64,000 nucleotides of DNA from Acetobacter malorum (GCF_001580615.1 NZ_LHZC01000046.1:1-64000), one strand, 5' to 3'; counted from the stretch's first letter, positions 9,351 through 18,320 are shown. Numbers and translations are program-made. Notes: a model not told the origin generated them from the sequence alone.

Positions 9351-9953
9351 ATGGACGACAAAACGATCTCAGCAGCAGTGTCGGGCTATGTTGAGCCAGC
9401 ACCTTCTCGTGCAAATTATCGTCCGACAGTAAGGAGTATGCCGCGCATCAGGACATCCTCTTCTCATGAGGCAAATGATGTCGACAATCCTTTGGTTGTG
9501 TGGATTGCGGGACTGGATCAGATGCGGGGCTTAGAGGTCGTCAGGAAAGATACCTACGACGTCATCTACGCGAAACCGTCCGTTTCTAAGCGGTTCTCGC
9601 TTGGCGATGACGGGGCGGTAATGGAATTGGGGGTTCAGGAACAGGACTGCCCAGCCTTCTTGTCCGCAGGGTGGAGTTCAGCCGGGTTCGTTCGGAAATC
9701 CGGCGATTACCCATGGCTGGCGCTGTCTTCAGAAGGCGTGGTTGGCATGGCCGGACAAAGAATGTCGCGCGGTTTGAAGCTTTGGCTTCCCGTTCAGCCT
9801 GAACTTGCCAGATTTTGGGATAAGCCTCGTTCTGATGGGGCGCCACAGTCTTTGAGGGTGATAGGGATCAGTGTCACGCGACGCCGCATTTATACAGGCG
9901 AAGAGCTTGTTACGGTCCCTCTCTCCCTCATTGGCGGGTGGGGGTGCCTTTGA
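9351..9953 (+). CDS. Unrecognised 200-residue protein
   Basis: No family recognised. The protein is soluble-looking, with a Ser/Pro-rich first 45 residues and a beta-rich remainder (segments such as 'NPLVVWIAGLD', 'DYPWLALSSEGVVGMAG', 'LRVIGISVTRRRIYTGEELVTVPL'). It is a single gene flanked by oppositely oriented genes, with a TATCCTTG element upstream and a hairpin over its stop codon. Codon use looks like the neighbours. Confidence 0.6.
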   Translation: MDDKTISAAVSGYVEPAPSRANYRPTVRSMPRIRTSSSHEANDVDNPLVVWIAGLDQMRGLEVVRKDTYDVIYAKPSVSKRFSLGDDGAVMELGVQEQDCPAFLSAGWSSAGFVRKSGDYPWLALSSEGVVGMAGQRMSRGLKLWLPVQPELARFWDKPRSDGAPQSLRVIGISVTRRRIYTGEELVTVPLSLIGGWGCL

Positions 9954-9960
9954 TCACCCC
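9941..9960 (+). terminator. Hairpin over the stop codon
   Basis: GGGGTG (9941-9946) pairs with CACCCC (9955-9960) around an 8-nt loop that includes the TGA. No clear T-run follows, so termination would be inefficient or Rho-assisted. Confidence 0.35.
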
Positions 9961-10023
9961 TGATCGCGTCCCAGTCAAAGGTGGAAGTCTACGCCGATAG
10001 TCAAAGAAGCGTTGGCAAGCTAG

Positions 10024-11064
10024 TTAGGCAAGATCTAATAGTTCTTGTTTGACGGCCTCAGTTACAACCTGGGCTAATTTGCATGGTACTGCATTGCCAA
10101 TTTGGGTGAATATTTTTGATTTAGGCCCGATAAATTCATAGTTCTCGGGAAAAGTTTGTAAAATTATTGCTTCATCTATTGTTAGTCTTCTAAGACGCGA
10201 AGGAACTTCTTGGTATTCCCGTATGCCTCGCCCGTCTAGTAAGGACTGGTGGAGCCCTTCAACCCAACTTGGCATGCCGAGATATAAATGGTCCTCGTCC
10301 ACAATTGGCGTCCTGTTGCCCCCCATACTGGCCGGTAACGTGCTGGACCAAGTGTCAGGATTCAGAGGCCTACCTTGTCCGTTGAACAGCATTCCGGCGT
10401 AAGGTGACTTCCTGAGAATGGGGCTTTTGGCCAAGGTTATTTTTGCTTTAGTCGTTCTCGGATTTGTGGGGCAACCCGCTGGCCCCAGATGCATGATCGC
10501 CTCCCGCACGCAGACCGCTCTCTTTTTTCGGCCCTCGAAACTCTTTGCCGTCACAATGCGGGTTTTGGTTAAAGAGCCAATTATGAACATTCTCTCTCGG
10601 GATTGAGGAACGCCAAAATCCCTGGCATTAAGAATAACCATGGAAATTGTATATCCCAGAGAAGACATTCTTCTGAATATTTCTTCTCTTATGCTTCGGA
10701 ATTTCTGAAAAGCGCCAAGAGCTTTGACATTCTCCATTATGAACGCCCTTGGCCTAACCAGATCAAGAGCATCGCAATATGAAAACACAAGCCTGGAGCG
10801 AGGATCGCTCAAATCCATTCTGCCGGCGACCGAGAAGCCTTGGCATGGCGGACCTCCGATCAGAAGATCGATGCCACTATAATTGGACAGAGCATTAAGG
10901 TTTTCGTCGAGACCTCCCTCATACAAGAGGGTTCTCTTATGGTTCGCCTTGTAGGTCCTGCACGCGTATGGGTCCAGTTCGTTGGCGGCCACAACCTTAA
11001 AGCCCGCATTTTGCACCCCAACGTCCATGCCGCCAGCGCCGCAAAAAAGAGAAATAGCTCTCAT
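10024..11064 (-). CDS. DNA (cytosine-5-)-methyltransferase
   Basis: 346 residues with the full ordered motif set of C5 methyltransferases: motif I ISLFCGAGG at 4-12, motif IV GGPPCQGFS with the catalytic Cys (about residue 79), motif VI ENVKAL, motif VIII QSRERMFIIG and the C-terminal motif X QIGNAVP. It transfers a methyl group from SAM to cytosine in a specific DNA site set by the short target-recognition region between VIII and X. No restriction enzyme gene is adjacent, so it is a solitary methyltransferase, either protecting the element from host restriction or regulatory. The gene is visibly more A+T-rich than its neighbours, suggesting recent acquisition. A TATCCTTG element lies 79 nt upstream. 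Confidence 0.95.
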   Translation of the reverse strand: MRAISLFCGAGGMDVGVQNAGFKVVAANELDPYACRTYKANHKRTLLYEGGLDENLNALSNYSGIDLLIGGPPCQGFSVAGRMDLSDPRSRLVFSYCDALDLVRPRAFIMENVKALGAFQKFRSIREEIFRRMSSLGYTISMVILNARDFGVPQSRERMFIIGSLTKTRIVTAKSFEGRKKRAVCVREAIMHLGPAGCPTNPRTTKAKITLAKSPILRKSPYAGMLFNGQGRPLNPDTWSSTLPASMGGNRTPIVDEDHLYLGMPSWVEGLHQSLLDGRGIREYQEVPSRLRRLTIDEAIILQTFPENYEFIGPKSKIFTQIGNAVPCKLAQVVTEAVKQELLDLA

Positions 11065-11448
11065 GGGGCCTCTTCAGATTTCGCAGGCCATGAATTCCAG
11101 AGTGAATTTTAGATGATTTCCGCTCTATAAACCCATGCACAGTCAAGGATAGACTGGTTCCACAAGGAAACGATATGAACGAGAAATCGATAGTCAAGGA
11201 CAGTTTGAAATAACTCTGTTTGAGTCAAGTAAATGTCCTTGAATATGCACAAAGCTTCTCGCTTGCATGCACAAGGAATAAGATGAGTTCATCACTCAGG
11301 TATTGTGATGGGATTGGAATGTCTAGGGCTGTGGAGCAGGGAGCTCGTTTTACCAAGTTACCAGAGCATCACTCCAGAACTGAACCGGAGCATGACGTTT
11401 TGTCATCCCTGACCTCATCATCGCTCAAAAAATAAGGAGAGCGGCAAC
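11065..11448. other. Divergent regulatory region
   Basis: Holds CAAGGATAG (11144-11152, serving the methyltransferase), further TCCTTG-type sites at about 11196 (minus) and 11233-11241 (plus), and a stretch with a weak open frame at about 11283-11435 that I do not accept as a gene. It probably carries promoters in both directions. Confidence 0.4.
11144..11152 (-). promoter_or_regulatory. TATCCTTG upstream element
   Basis: CTATCCTTG on the minus strand, 79 nt upstream of the cytosine methyltransferase start at 11064. Confidence 0.4.
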
Positions 11449-12456
11449 ATGTCGCAGCACGAGAACCCATCTCAACCTCTTCCGCGTATTGAACGCCCGG
11501 AGCACCCGCTGTCTTTCCGACCGGTTCATGATGAGCGGGGGCGCCTGACGGTCCTGGAAGGTATCGGCCGCCTCACTGGCGGAGAAGAGCAGGTCCTTGT
11601 TGTGGGGCGGCCACAGGCAGCAGGAGATCTCACTGGGGTCTGGGAGATCCTGGACGCCGTTTCACCACGTTCACCCAAGAAGCTGGAAAGGGCGTGGGGC
11701 ATGGATCTTTTGCCTCACGATACCCTGAAGCGGAGAATGGGGCAGGTTGTCGCAGATGTTGAACACTCGATACTTCACCCTGAAGTTCTGGGGCGGAAGC
11801 TCAGTTTGAAGGAAATCCGGGCTTCAGAACTCCAGAACACTCCGTGGGGCAAGCCGGATCATATTACCGTTTTCCGCGTTGATCCTGAATCTGGCGCTCC
11901 AGACATCATGTCCGTTTCCACTCCCGGACATGGTGGCTTCGTCCTGACCGCGAGGGCGCAGGCGGGCATGCCGCCCAGCTTGAGGCTGGGGGCGGGGAAT
12001 GTTGGCTTCTACGAAGAAGACAGTGATTGGACACGAGTGGCCCTCGCTCATCCGGAACTCTTTGTGCCTGGCGATCTGGCAAAAGCTGAAGAAATCATCC
12101 GGCATTGGGATCCCCAGGCATGGGAGCAATTTTACGGGCAGAAGCTACAGCCTGGGCAGTCAAGCGTGAATGACCGGGCCAACTTCCTCTCATTGCACGA
12201 ACATGATCTGATTGCTGTCTCTGCTTGTTTGGCTCCAGGGGATGAAAGCAATGTCCTGGTTACTGCTGTGCCCGGTGAAAACCGGAACCTGATGGGCACG
12301 GACAAAGAAAAGCAGTTCATTATTCCCTATGACGAATACCGAGCGGGCCAGGTCGATCCCGTCTCAGGTCGCAAGCTCGGGATTTTCGTGATCAATCCTA
12401 TTGTTCATGCGGAGTATGACCCCGAGCCTTCTCACGCACCCGTTCCGGGAATGTGA
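11449..12456 (+). CDS. Unrecognised protein, tandem paralogue 1, Pro-rich tail
   Basis: 335 residues, family not recognised. It shares its whole length with the next gene: both begin with an 'EHPLSFR' segment, then 'GRL(T/A)GGEE.VL', 'TPWGKPDH/ATWEGAQE', 'RVDPESGAPDI' versus 'RVDANSGRPDI', 'GFYE' and 'LMGTD(K/Q)EK.F..PY'. No transmembrane segment or signal peptide. The C-terminus 'PEPSHAPVPGM' belongs to the Pro/Ser/acidic tail class seen on many proteins of the window. Start has GGAGAG 10 nt upstream. The 18-nt gap to the next gene indicates an operon produced by tandem duplication. Confidence 0.7.
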   Translation: MSQHENPSQPLPRIERPEHPLSFRPVHDERGRLTVLEGIGRLTGGEEQVLVVGRPQAAGDLTGVWEILDAVSPRSPKKLERAWGMDLLPHDTLKRRMGQVVADVEHSILHPEVLGRKLSLKEIRASELQNTPWGKPDHITVFRVDPESGAPDIMSVSTPGHGGFVLTARAQAGMPPSLRLGAGNVGFYEEDSDWTRVALAHPELFVPGDLAKAEEIIRHWDPQAWEQFYGQKLQPGQSSVNDRANFLSLHEHDLIAVSACLAPGDESNVLVTAVPGENRNLMGTDKEKQFIIPYDEYRAGQVDPVSGRKLGIFVINPIVHAEYDPEPSHAPVPGM

Positions 12457-12474
12457 CTAACTTTAAGTCGCCCC

Positions 12475-13518
12475 TTGAGGGCAGGAGCAAAAGCTATGCT
12501 TAACGCGAAAAATAAGGCTTCTTCTAACCAGTTGCCGGAGCACCCTTTGTCTTTCCGATTTTCTTCCGGCAGTGGGAGAAGGTCTCCGACAATTGAAGGC
12601 CGGGGACGCCTCGCGGGCGGAGAAGAAAGGGTTTTGATAGTGGCCCGGCTCTTCACCCAAAGACCAGAAAGCTCACAGTTTTGGTCCATCACCGGGCTAG
12701 TAGCAAAAACCGGAGAGGATGAGCTTGAGCTCAACACGTCCCTTCACAGAAGGTTCGACCCCACTGAGCAGGGGGTCGGTCAACTGAAGCGGGAAATGAG
12801 CCAAATTATCGCTGATATCGAAGCCCAGATTACGACACCTGAATTCAGAGGCCATTCTCTCACGGCAGATGAAATTTCTGATATGGGACGCGAAGCGACC
12901 TGGGAGGGCGCGCAAGAAAGAATGGATGAGGTTCGCATTATTCGTGTGGATGCGAACTCTGGGAGACCCGACATTTTATATGCAGCTACAGGAGGTGGAG
13001 GAGGCTATATTTTACGGGGTTCAGCCCAGAAAAACATGCCAGAATATTTGCGCCTCGGGGACATAAAAGAGGGATTTTACGAGATTGGCACCGACTGGAT
13101 GAGAGTTGCGACAATCTATCCCGATTATTATACGCCTCGACAGCAAAAAACAGCGGAATCTGGCCTTAGAAACCTATTCCCCTCTGCATGGGAGACTCAC
13201 TACGATCAAAGGCTTCTCCCTGGGGAGTCTTTCGCGAGAGACAAAGAAGATTTCCTGATTGCTCATGCTGATGACCTAATAATGATGCAGGCAAGAGCCT
13301 CCCCAGGAAATGACAGTCTAATGATTGTGACGGCCGTTCCTGGGGGAGATCTAACCCTTATGGGCACAGATCAAGAGAAGACATTTGTGATGCCCTATTC
13401 AGATATATACGATGGTGGTGAGGCGGCGTCTCCTGGACGTGACCTGGGAGTGGTACTGGTCGATCCAACGAAATATCCTGAATACGTCCCGGAAGGAGAG
13501 CCTTCTCCCGGAATGTAA
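12475..13518 (+). CDS. Unrecognised protein, tandem paralogue 2, Pro-rich tail
   Basis: 347 residues and clearly homologous to the preceding gene over its whole length, with divergence of roughly half the positions, so the duplication is not recent. Annotated start is upstream at 12475 (GTG or similar); the ATG at 12496 giving 'MLNAKNKASS' is more likely, with GGAGCAAAAGC upstream. Tail 'VPEGEPSPGM'. Function unknown; two copies kept side by side suggest subunits of a heteromer or related cargo proteins. Confidence 0.68.
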   Translation: MRAGAKAMLNAKNKASSNQLPEHPLSFRFSSGSGRRSPTIEGRGRLAGGEERVLIVARLFTQRPESSQFWSITGLVAKTGEDELELNTSLHRRFDPTEQGVGQLKREMSQIIADIEAQITTPEFRGHSLTADEISDMGREATWEGAQERMDEVRIIRVDANSGRPDILYAATGGGGGYILRGSAQKNMPEYLRLGDIKEGFYEIGTDWMRVATIYPDYYTPRQQKTAESGLRNLFPSAWETHYDQRLLPGESFARDKEDFLIAHADDLIMMQARASPGNDSLMIVTAVPGGDLTLMGTDQEKTFVMPYSDIYDGGEAASPGRDLGVVLVDPTKYPEYVPEGEPSPGM

Positions 13519-13558
13519 TTCTGATCTCCGGCTTATGATGAAATGGGGCCTCTCCAAC

Positions 13559-13948
13559 TCAAAACAGAGAAGCCTGCTGGCCACGGAGTTTGCTCTCCCT
13601 AATCTCCTTGATTGTGGCCAGCTTATCTTCGTGCCGTTTAATCCTGTCTTGCACCTTGGCTTTGTCAGCGTCATCAGAAGCTTTCAATGCGTTCAGCCTT
13701 CTGATGGTGGTGAACTCTACAGGGCCATATTTGTCGGTCTGAATGGCACCAGCCTTAACGGCCAGCGATCGCTTGCTGACGCAGATGTCAAAATGGACCC
13801 AAGACGCCTTGGGAGGAGTTTGTATCCACTTCCTAGGCACTCCAATCTTATCGGCCATGTCCAGCAGCTCAGCCTCAGTGTCTGCCCACATATGGCACAT
13901 TAACATCCTGCGGTATGGAATGCGGACATCATCAACAAACACGCTCAT
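13559..13948 (-). CDS. DUF4031 family protein
   Basis: A 129-residue protein beginning 'MSVFVDDVRIPYRRM', followed by 'MCHMWADTEAELLDMADKIG' and later 'HFDICVSKRSLAVKAGAI'. That order is the DUF4031 pattern (VDD, MCHMWAD, HxDI, KR..A...GA), a small family common in phages and plasmids, biochemical role unknown. The invariant Asp and His residues suggest a metal site. The start at 13948 has AGAGGA 9 nt upstream; a longer frame reaches a GTG at 13993 overlapping the upstream stop (GTGA). Last gene of a minus-strand operon. Confidence 0.75.
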   Translation of the reverse strand: MSVFVDDVRIPYRRMLMCHMWADTEAELLDMADKIGVPRKWIQTPPKASWVHFDICVSKRSLAVKAGAIQTDKYGPVEFTTIRRLNALKASDDADKAKVQDRIKRHEDKLATIKEIRESKLRGQQASLF

Positions 13949-13989
13949 ATCAGTATATCCTCTCTGTCGTTGCCGCTGCGGCTTACCAA

Positions 13990-14475
13990 TCACTCATCTC
14001 TTGCGGCGCAGGCCTCAAGGTCGATAGTCAAATGCGAGGCTGGCGAAACACAGACAGCCTTGTCTTTTCGGAGTTTTTCTCTTCCCAGCTCTTTCGTGAC
14101 GGCATGACGGAGGGCGCTTACCGCCTCCCGAGCCAGATCAGCGTCGATATCGGCGGAGGTAAGGGCTTCCTTTAATGTCGGTTTCCCGGACATCCGACGG
14201 TTCCACACTCGGCAATATAACCGCAAAGCGCCATCGGCCTCATCGGAGAAGATCTGTTTAACAAGAAGAAGCCGCTCCAGAGCGGCCTGCTTTGGCGCAT
14301 ACGCATCAGATTGGAGCCAAGAATAAACTTCGCGCCTCTCGACCAGACCGACTTCCGCGATGGCAGAAATCGGCATTCCTGCATTTCTAATGTCAACAAT
14401 GACTGCCCTTAAGGAAGGGAGCGTAGTGGCAAGAGTGGGCAATTCATCCCTCCGGTGAAGGAGGAAGGGCAGCAT
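13990..14475 (-). CDS. Possible helix-turn-helix protein
   Basis: 161 residues from the ATG at 14475, which has AAGGA just upstream; the frame extends further up but would overlap the previous gene more. Residues about 25-60 ('AVIVDIRNAGMPISAIAEV' then 'VERREVYSWLQSD') look like a helix-turn-helix with a recognition helix, and the following part is helical. Probably a DNA-binding regulator of unknown target. It overlaps the end of the upstream gene by 32 nt in another frame. Confidence 0.5.
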   Translation of the reverse strand: MLPFLLHRRDELPTLATTLPSLRAVIVDIRNAGMPISAIAEVGLVERREVYSWLQSDAYAPKQAALERLLLVKQIFSDEADGALRLYCRVWNRRMSGKPTLKEALTSADIDADLAREAVSALRHAVTKELGREKLRKDKAVCVSPASHLTIDLEACAARDE

Positions 14476-14845
14476 CGTCCTTCGCTGGCAGCGAGGCCTC
14501 GCCGACATCTGATCCGGGATGACTGCGGAAAACATTGGGCTTCTGCATCGCAAACCCTCTGCGCAGCATACTACCGGCCACGGCGATAAGTAGCGGAAGG
14601 TTGCGTTGACTGAATGTGCGGCGGAGCAACATGTTCATGTTGACACAGTCAAGCCTCTCGATCCCTCCGGGAATTTCGGCTCCTGGCGCAGCCATCGCTT
14701 CACGCTCAGACAGCCTTCCGCGCTCCTCTGCATGCAGCAGGGCGCGACGCAGGATCTCTATCTGCCGGTCAGACATATGCCCTTCCCAGGACTTTATGAT
14801 CCGCTGAAGCTGCTCATGGCTTTCATTAATTCGTTTTTTTGTCAT
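14444..14845 (-). CDS. Unrecognised helical protein with acidic/Pro tail
   Basis: 133 residues from the ATG at 14845 ('MTKKRINESHEQLQRII'); the open frame continues upstream but that part looks non-coding. The first 60 residues are amphipathic helix, the middle is Arg-rich, and the end 'DDAALPPSPEG' resembles the Pro/Ser/acidic tails found on other proteins here. No family recognised. Confidence 0.45.
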   Translation of the reverse strand: MTKKRINESHEQLQRIIKSWEGHMSDRQIEILRRALLHAEERGRLSEREAMAAPGAEIPGGIERLDCVNMNMLLRRTFSQRNLPLLIAVAGSMLRRGFAMQKPNVFRSHPGSDVGEASLPAKDDAALPPSPEG

Positions 14846-14999
14846 GAAAAATGCCCAATTTGAAAATTCGTTTCTGCAGGGAATTTGCCAGATGTGGCGT
14901 AAGGTCACGGCTTTCAGGACGGCATCCCGTTTTGCCGTGGCAGGGCGCCTTGGTCCTTGGATTAGACGATGCGCCCATATCTTTGCTCGTATCGGGGGG

Positions 15000-15416
15000 T
15001 CATGAGGCGTTTCCGGAAATCTGAGGGGGCTTAATCTCAAGGTGAGACCCCCAATAGTCCACACCATCCACTCTAACGCAGACCGTTTTTAACGACATCG
15101 TCTGACGATCGAAAGATCGGACGCCTCCCAACCTGCCGATGATATCGGAGGGGAACCCTTCTCGGCGCCCTCCGTAGGATATGATTAAGGGCGTTTTCGG
15201 TTTCGCTATTTCCACAAGCTCTCCAATCCTGAAGCCATGGAACTTGCCCTTGCCGATATCCGGCGAATAATGTGCCGCCACGCACTGAAGGCATTCTCGG
15301 ATACTGTCGCCCCAGAAATCTTTCCCATCTGGTGCTATTGCACCGACCCCCCGTTCGTTCGCGGTGATGTTTAGGCTCAGGCGGTCAATAAGGTCGAGAT
15401 AATCGCTGTCAGTCAT
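15000..15416 (-). CDS. Unrecognised 138-residue protein
   Basis: No family recognised. Mixed alpha/beta composition, starts 'MTDSDYLDLIDRLSL', and begins 6 nt after the stop of the upstream gene, so it is the last member of the 18258-15000 operon (HExxH protein, zinc finger, possible ATP-grasp, this protein). Confidence 0.55.
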   Translation of the reverse strand: MTDSDYLDLIDRLSLNITANERGVGAIAPDGKDFWGDSIRECLQCVAAHYSPDIGKGKFHGFRIGELVEIAKPKTPLIISYGGRREGFPSDIIGRLGGVRSFDRQTMSLKTVCVRVDGVDYWGSHLEIKPPQISGNAS

Positions 15417-15422
15417 ATTCTG

Positions 15423-16871
15423 TTATTCCTGATTGGTTTTGGCGGTATCCGGTCGCAGTGAACTGCCCGCTTCCGCGATTTTATTTACTTCACGTGCCGT
15501 GAGAATATGCCCTTCGCGCGGGGTTTTGGACACAGCATTGATATCGGTCGTATCGAGATCGGCGGGGGTGCTGAGCGCATATCCGCTTACATCCGGATAG
15601 GCAAAAGTTTCCATCCGGATACCAAGCGAAAAACCAATGGGGTGCGCACCGGAGAGGAAGCCGAACGGCACGATAGGAGGCCCAGCCTCAAGAAACATCG
15701 GTCCCTGATCTGTTTCGATGAAATCCAGAGTGCAGTTATAGCCTCCAGGTGGAACCTCGCCTAAATAAGCCTCAAGGTCATTAAAATTCGGATGGTGCCG
15801 AACCGGCATATCTGCTCCCGCTGCCAATGACTTCCAATCGTCGACATCAAAGAAAGCAGGGCGCTGCTGGCGTAATTTAGCAGTATCAATGATCTTTTGT
15901 GCGGCACGCTCCACAGCAAGAGCCATGCAGGCATCTTCTTGCCCTCCGTCATGCGCCCAGGAGTAATACGACGAAACCCCCGTTACGATGCCGTCTTTGA
16001 TGAATGCGCGCCACTCGGCCGGCCATGCGCCGGGGCCGGGTACTGGCGTATTCCTGCGGTGTGGATCAGATGCGACCATCCAGCGAGACGTCTTCACCCA
16101 TGGACGCGCAACAAAAACGTGCCTGTAGTTTTCTGGGGTCATAGCAGCGCATTGAATAATCCTCTGATCGTGAACGTCGATGCGCCTCCGGTTCCCGTTT
16201 CGTATCCAGCCCGGCCCAGTTTCCAGATCCTGAGAGAAAGTGACTGGCGCAGGAGCAGGGCCAGCCAGTCCTGCCCCGGCCAGAACCTTGAGACCAGTTG
16301 CGCCACAGCGCACGTATCGGACCATTTCATTATCAGACACGGTATCCATCGCGTCCGTGATCTTTTGGATAGCCCGCTCATACAGCCGGTCAGAGTGTTC
16401 GCCCGTGGCGATGGAGAGGGAGCCTCGCCATCCCATTTTTTCAGCAACATCGGAAATCATTCTGAAAATGCGCAGTCGTTGAAGAAGTGACTGAGGAACT
16501 TCACCCGAAAGCGCGCCCATTTCGGCGGCGCTCAGATCAGCAATCGCACGGGCCGGGACGAATGGCACTCCAGAATTCTCAACGATGGGCATCCACGCAA
16601 GAAGGTTCATGCAATCGAAATCGCCATGGTGGCCTTCTGAAATATCCTCCGGAGAGAGATAGCTTCCTGCTACGGCTTCATAGTGAAGTGCTAACTCCTC
16701 TATCCCCTCAAGCTTTTCTCTCAAAGATGGGCCGCCAGCTCTCGGCTTCAACATCCAGGAGAGCCGTGCCAGGGCTTTGCGGGTCTCCGAATAAACAATA
16801 CGATCTTTGACGCTCAAAGTCAGTGCAGACAGGGCCTTCCTTGTCGCAATCAGATACTCATAGAAGGTCAT
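15423..16871 (-). CDS. Possible ATP-grasp domain protein
   Basis: 482 residues from the ATG at 16871, whose ATGA overlaps the previous stop; the frame runs 25 codons further up but is not needed. The C-terminal half resembles ATP-grasp ligases of the poorly characterised type: a strand-turn 'FIKDGIVTGVSSYYSW', then 'NCTLDFIETDQGPMFLEAGPP', in which the D and E would bind Mg-ATP as in 'D....GE..LLEIN'. The N-terminal half is helical and unrecognised. If right, it would join a carboxylate to an amine using ATP. The operon also encodes an HExxH metalloprotein, so a peptide-modifying system is conceivable. Confidence in the fold is moderate to low. Confidence 0.5.
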   Translation of the reverse strand: MTFYEYLIATRKALSALTLSVKDRIVYSETRKALARLSWMLKPRAGGPSLREKLEGIEELALHYEAVAGSYLSPEDISEGHHGDFDCMNLLAWMPIVENSGVPFVPARAIADLSAAEMGALSGEVPQSLLQRLRIFRMISDVAEKMGWRGSLSIATGEHSDRLYERAIQKITDAMDTVSDNEMVRYVRCGATGLKVLAGAGLAGPAPAPVTFSQDLETGPGWIRNGNRRRIDVHDQRIIQCAAMTPENYRHVFVARPWVKTSRWMVASDPHRRNTPVPGPGAWPAEWRAFIKDGIVTGVSSYYSWAHDGGQEDACMALAVERAAQKIIDTAKLRQQRPAFFDVDDWKSLAAGADMPVRHHPNFNDLEAYLGEVPPGGYNCTLDFIETDQGPMFLEAGPPIVPFGFLSGAHPIGFSLGIRMETFAYPDVSGYALSTPADLDTTDINAVSKTPREGHILTAREVNKIAEAGSSLRPDTAKTNQE

Positions 16872-17260
16872 GCTCTTTCCAGGCTCTCTACAGGTTCGGC
16901 TGGCGGCATGAGGGAAAAGAGGCCAGGAAACGCCATTCTGACCCATTGAATGGGAAACCTGACCCGGATCTCACTCATATCATCTCTGTTTAACATTCTC
17001 GGGTAAGACATGATGATACTTGCCAGAGATGACCAGTCATCCGGGGGGTCATAGCTTGAAGGGGTGCCAGAGAGTTCTCTGTTAAGCTTATTCTCAGCCA
17101 GGGCGCATTCCGGGTGGTGACGGCTCTTCCAAAAAGTTCCGCAGTAACGCCCTCCACAAAGCATGGCCTTCTCGCCTTTCGCTATAGGGCCATTACAGCT
17201 TTCACAGCGATAAGTTTTTCGGCAGATAACTTCCTGGGGGTTTCTCCAAAAATCTCTCAT
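16868..17260 (-). CDS. Small zinc-finger protein
   Basis: 130 residues. The first 55 contain 'YRCESCNGPIAKGEKAMLCGG' followed by 'HHPECALAE', a C-x2-C ... H-x3-C arrangement that suits a treble-clef or LIM-like zinc site. The rest is helical and unrecognised. Similar Cys/His spacing occurs in the protein at 42249-42902 of this window, so the two may be distant relatives. Overlaps both neighbours by 4 nt. Confidence 0.6.
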   Translation of the reverse strand: MRDFWRNPQEVICRKTYRCESCNGPIAKGEKAMLCGGRYCGTFWKSRHHPECALAENKLNRELSGTPSSYDPPDDWSSLASIIMSYPRMLNRDDMSEIRVRFPIQWVRMAFPGLFSLMPPAEPVESLERA

Positions 17261-18258
17261 TGGGGGGCCTCACAAACATGCTGGGACATGGATTGCATTC
17301 TATCCGACGCTTTCCACCCAAGGGGCGTATGCCGTTGGGATTTGCCGCATTTCTTCTTCAATGATCTTCTTTCCTGTCGCGCCAAGTTGCCCAACATAAA
17401 CGCCTTGATTGTGAAGGAGATTTTTGCCCCCGTTGCGGCAATGATATCGCTCATAGTCTGCACTGCGATATCGCTGGCCTTTTCAGTTGTTAAGGAATTG
17501 GCCTTGATCCAATCCATTGCCACCAGTGAACAGGCATTGATGTCGGCATCCCAAGGCTCTTCAAGCCATCGTCTGATAGCGTAATCCATAGCATCCCCGC
17601 ACAGAATGTAATTCAGACTAGCAAGGACCGTATCACCTGCCTTGCAGCGTGCAGTGAAGTCTCCACCGCCTGGCGCAAGAGACTTCAGCTCGGCTGATCG
17701 AGCTGAAGTTCTGCGGAGGGCAAGGTAGTCAGTCCTAACGGAAGCCATCTTCCGGGCTGCGTGAACGTCTTTCGTCAGGGCCAGTGTCAGGGCCATGCTA
17801 AAAGCGTCGCAGTAACCTTCTTCCAGAACATCCTGCCCGCTACCGCCACTCCTACGATTTTCCTGAGAGTGCTTGAGCAGAACATGGGCCATTTCATGAT
17901 GCACTAACATCATCTGACCGAATTCCTCCTCAGAGGTGGAGATGGGGCAGCCCACGGATTGTGAGAAAATACTTGTGTCGTCATCCTGCAAAATAAGAGT
18001 GAAAGGCCTTGAATCTCTTTTCAGAAGGTTGCCCCACATCATAATTCTGGAATGCCGCCTACGAGAGCGGTTGAGATCACCTGCCTGCCGGTAAGCTTTG
18101 GGGATGCGACCGCCAGAGCTATGAACGACCTCAATATATACGGGCCATCGCACCGTGCGATCACGCCCTCGCCGCAATGGTCGCCATGTTGTTCCCATGG
18201 GGATTTCTATCAGTTCGAGTTTCCCGTTACGGTCGTAATGATAAGAAAAACCAGCCAT
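17257..18258 (-). CDS. HExxH metalloprotein (putative zinc peptidase)
   Basis: 333 residues. The zincin motif HHEMAHVLLKH lies near residue 122, and 'EEGYCDAFS' about 25 residues later can give the third ligand, an arrangement found in several gluzincin-like and M78-like families. It would be a cytoplasmic zinc protease or a regulator-cleaving enzyme. No signal peptide. It is first in a four-gene overlapping operon, with a TATCCTTG element 62 nt upstream. Substrate unknown; a zinc site without proteolytic activity is possible. Confidence 0.7.
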   Translation of the reverse strand: MAGFSYHYDRNGKLELIEIPMGTTWRPLRRGRDRTVRWPVYIEVVHSSGGRIPKAYRQAGDLNRSRRRHSRIMMWGNLLKRDSRPFTLILQDDDTSIFSQSVGCPISTSEEEFGQMMLVHHEMAHVLLKHSQENRRSGGSGQDVLEEGYCDAFSMALTLALTKDVHAARKMASVRTDYLALRRTSARSAELKSLAPGGGDFTARCKAGDTVLASLNYILCGDAMDYAIRRWLEEPWDADINACSLVAMDWIKANSLTTEKASDIAVQTMSDIIAATGAKISFTIKAFMLGNLARQERRSLKKKCGKSQRHTPLGWKASDRMQSMSQHVCEAPQ

Positions 18259-18320
18259 GCTTAATTAAGAAACCCATGATTTCGACAAGGTAAAAACCTA
18301 ACCTTGATCATGGCCATGGA

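Noticed and set aside
9139-9414. Minus-strand 91-codon frame opposite the start of the 9351 gene
   Set aside because: No ribosome site and no protein-like composition; it overlaps a better gene and the motif region.
11220-11435. Plus-strand small frame before the first tandem paralogue
   Set aside because: No good start or ribosome site; looks like leader sequence.
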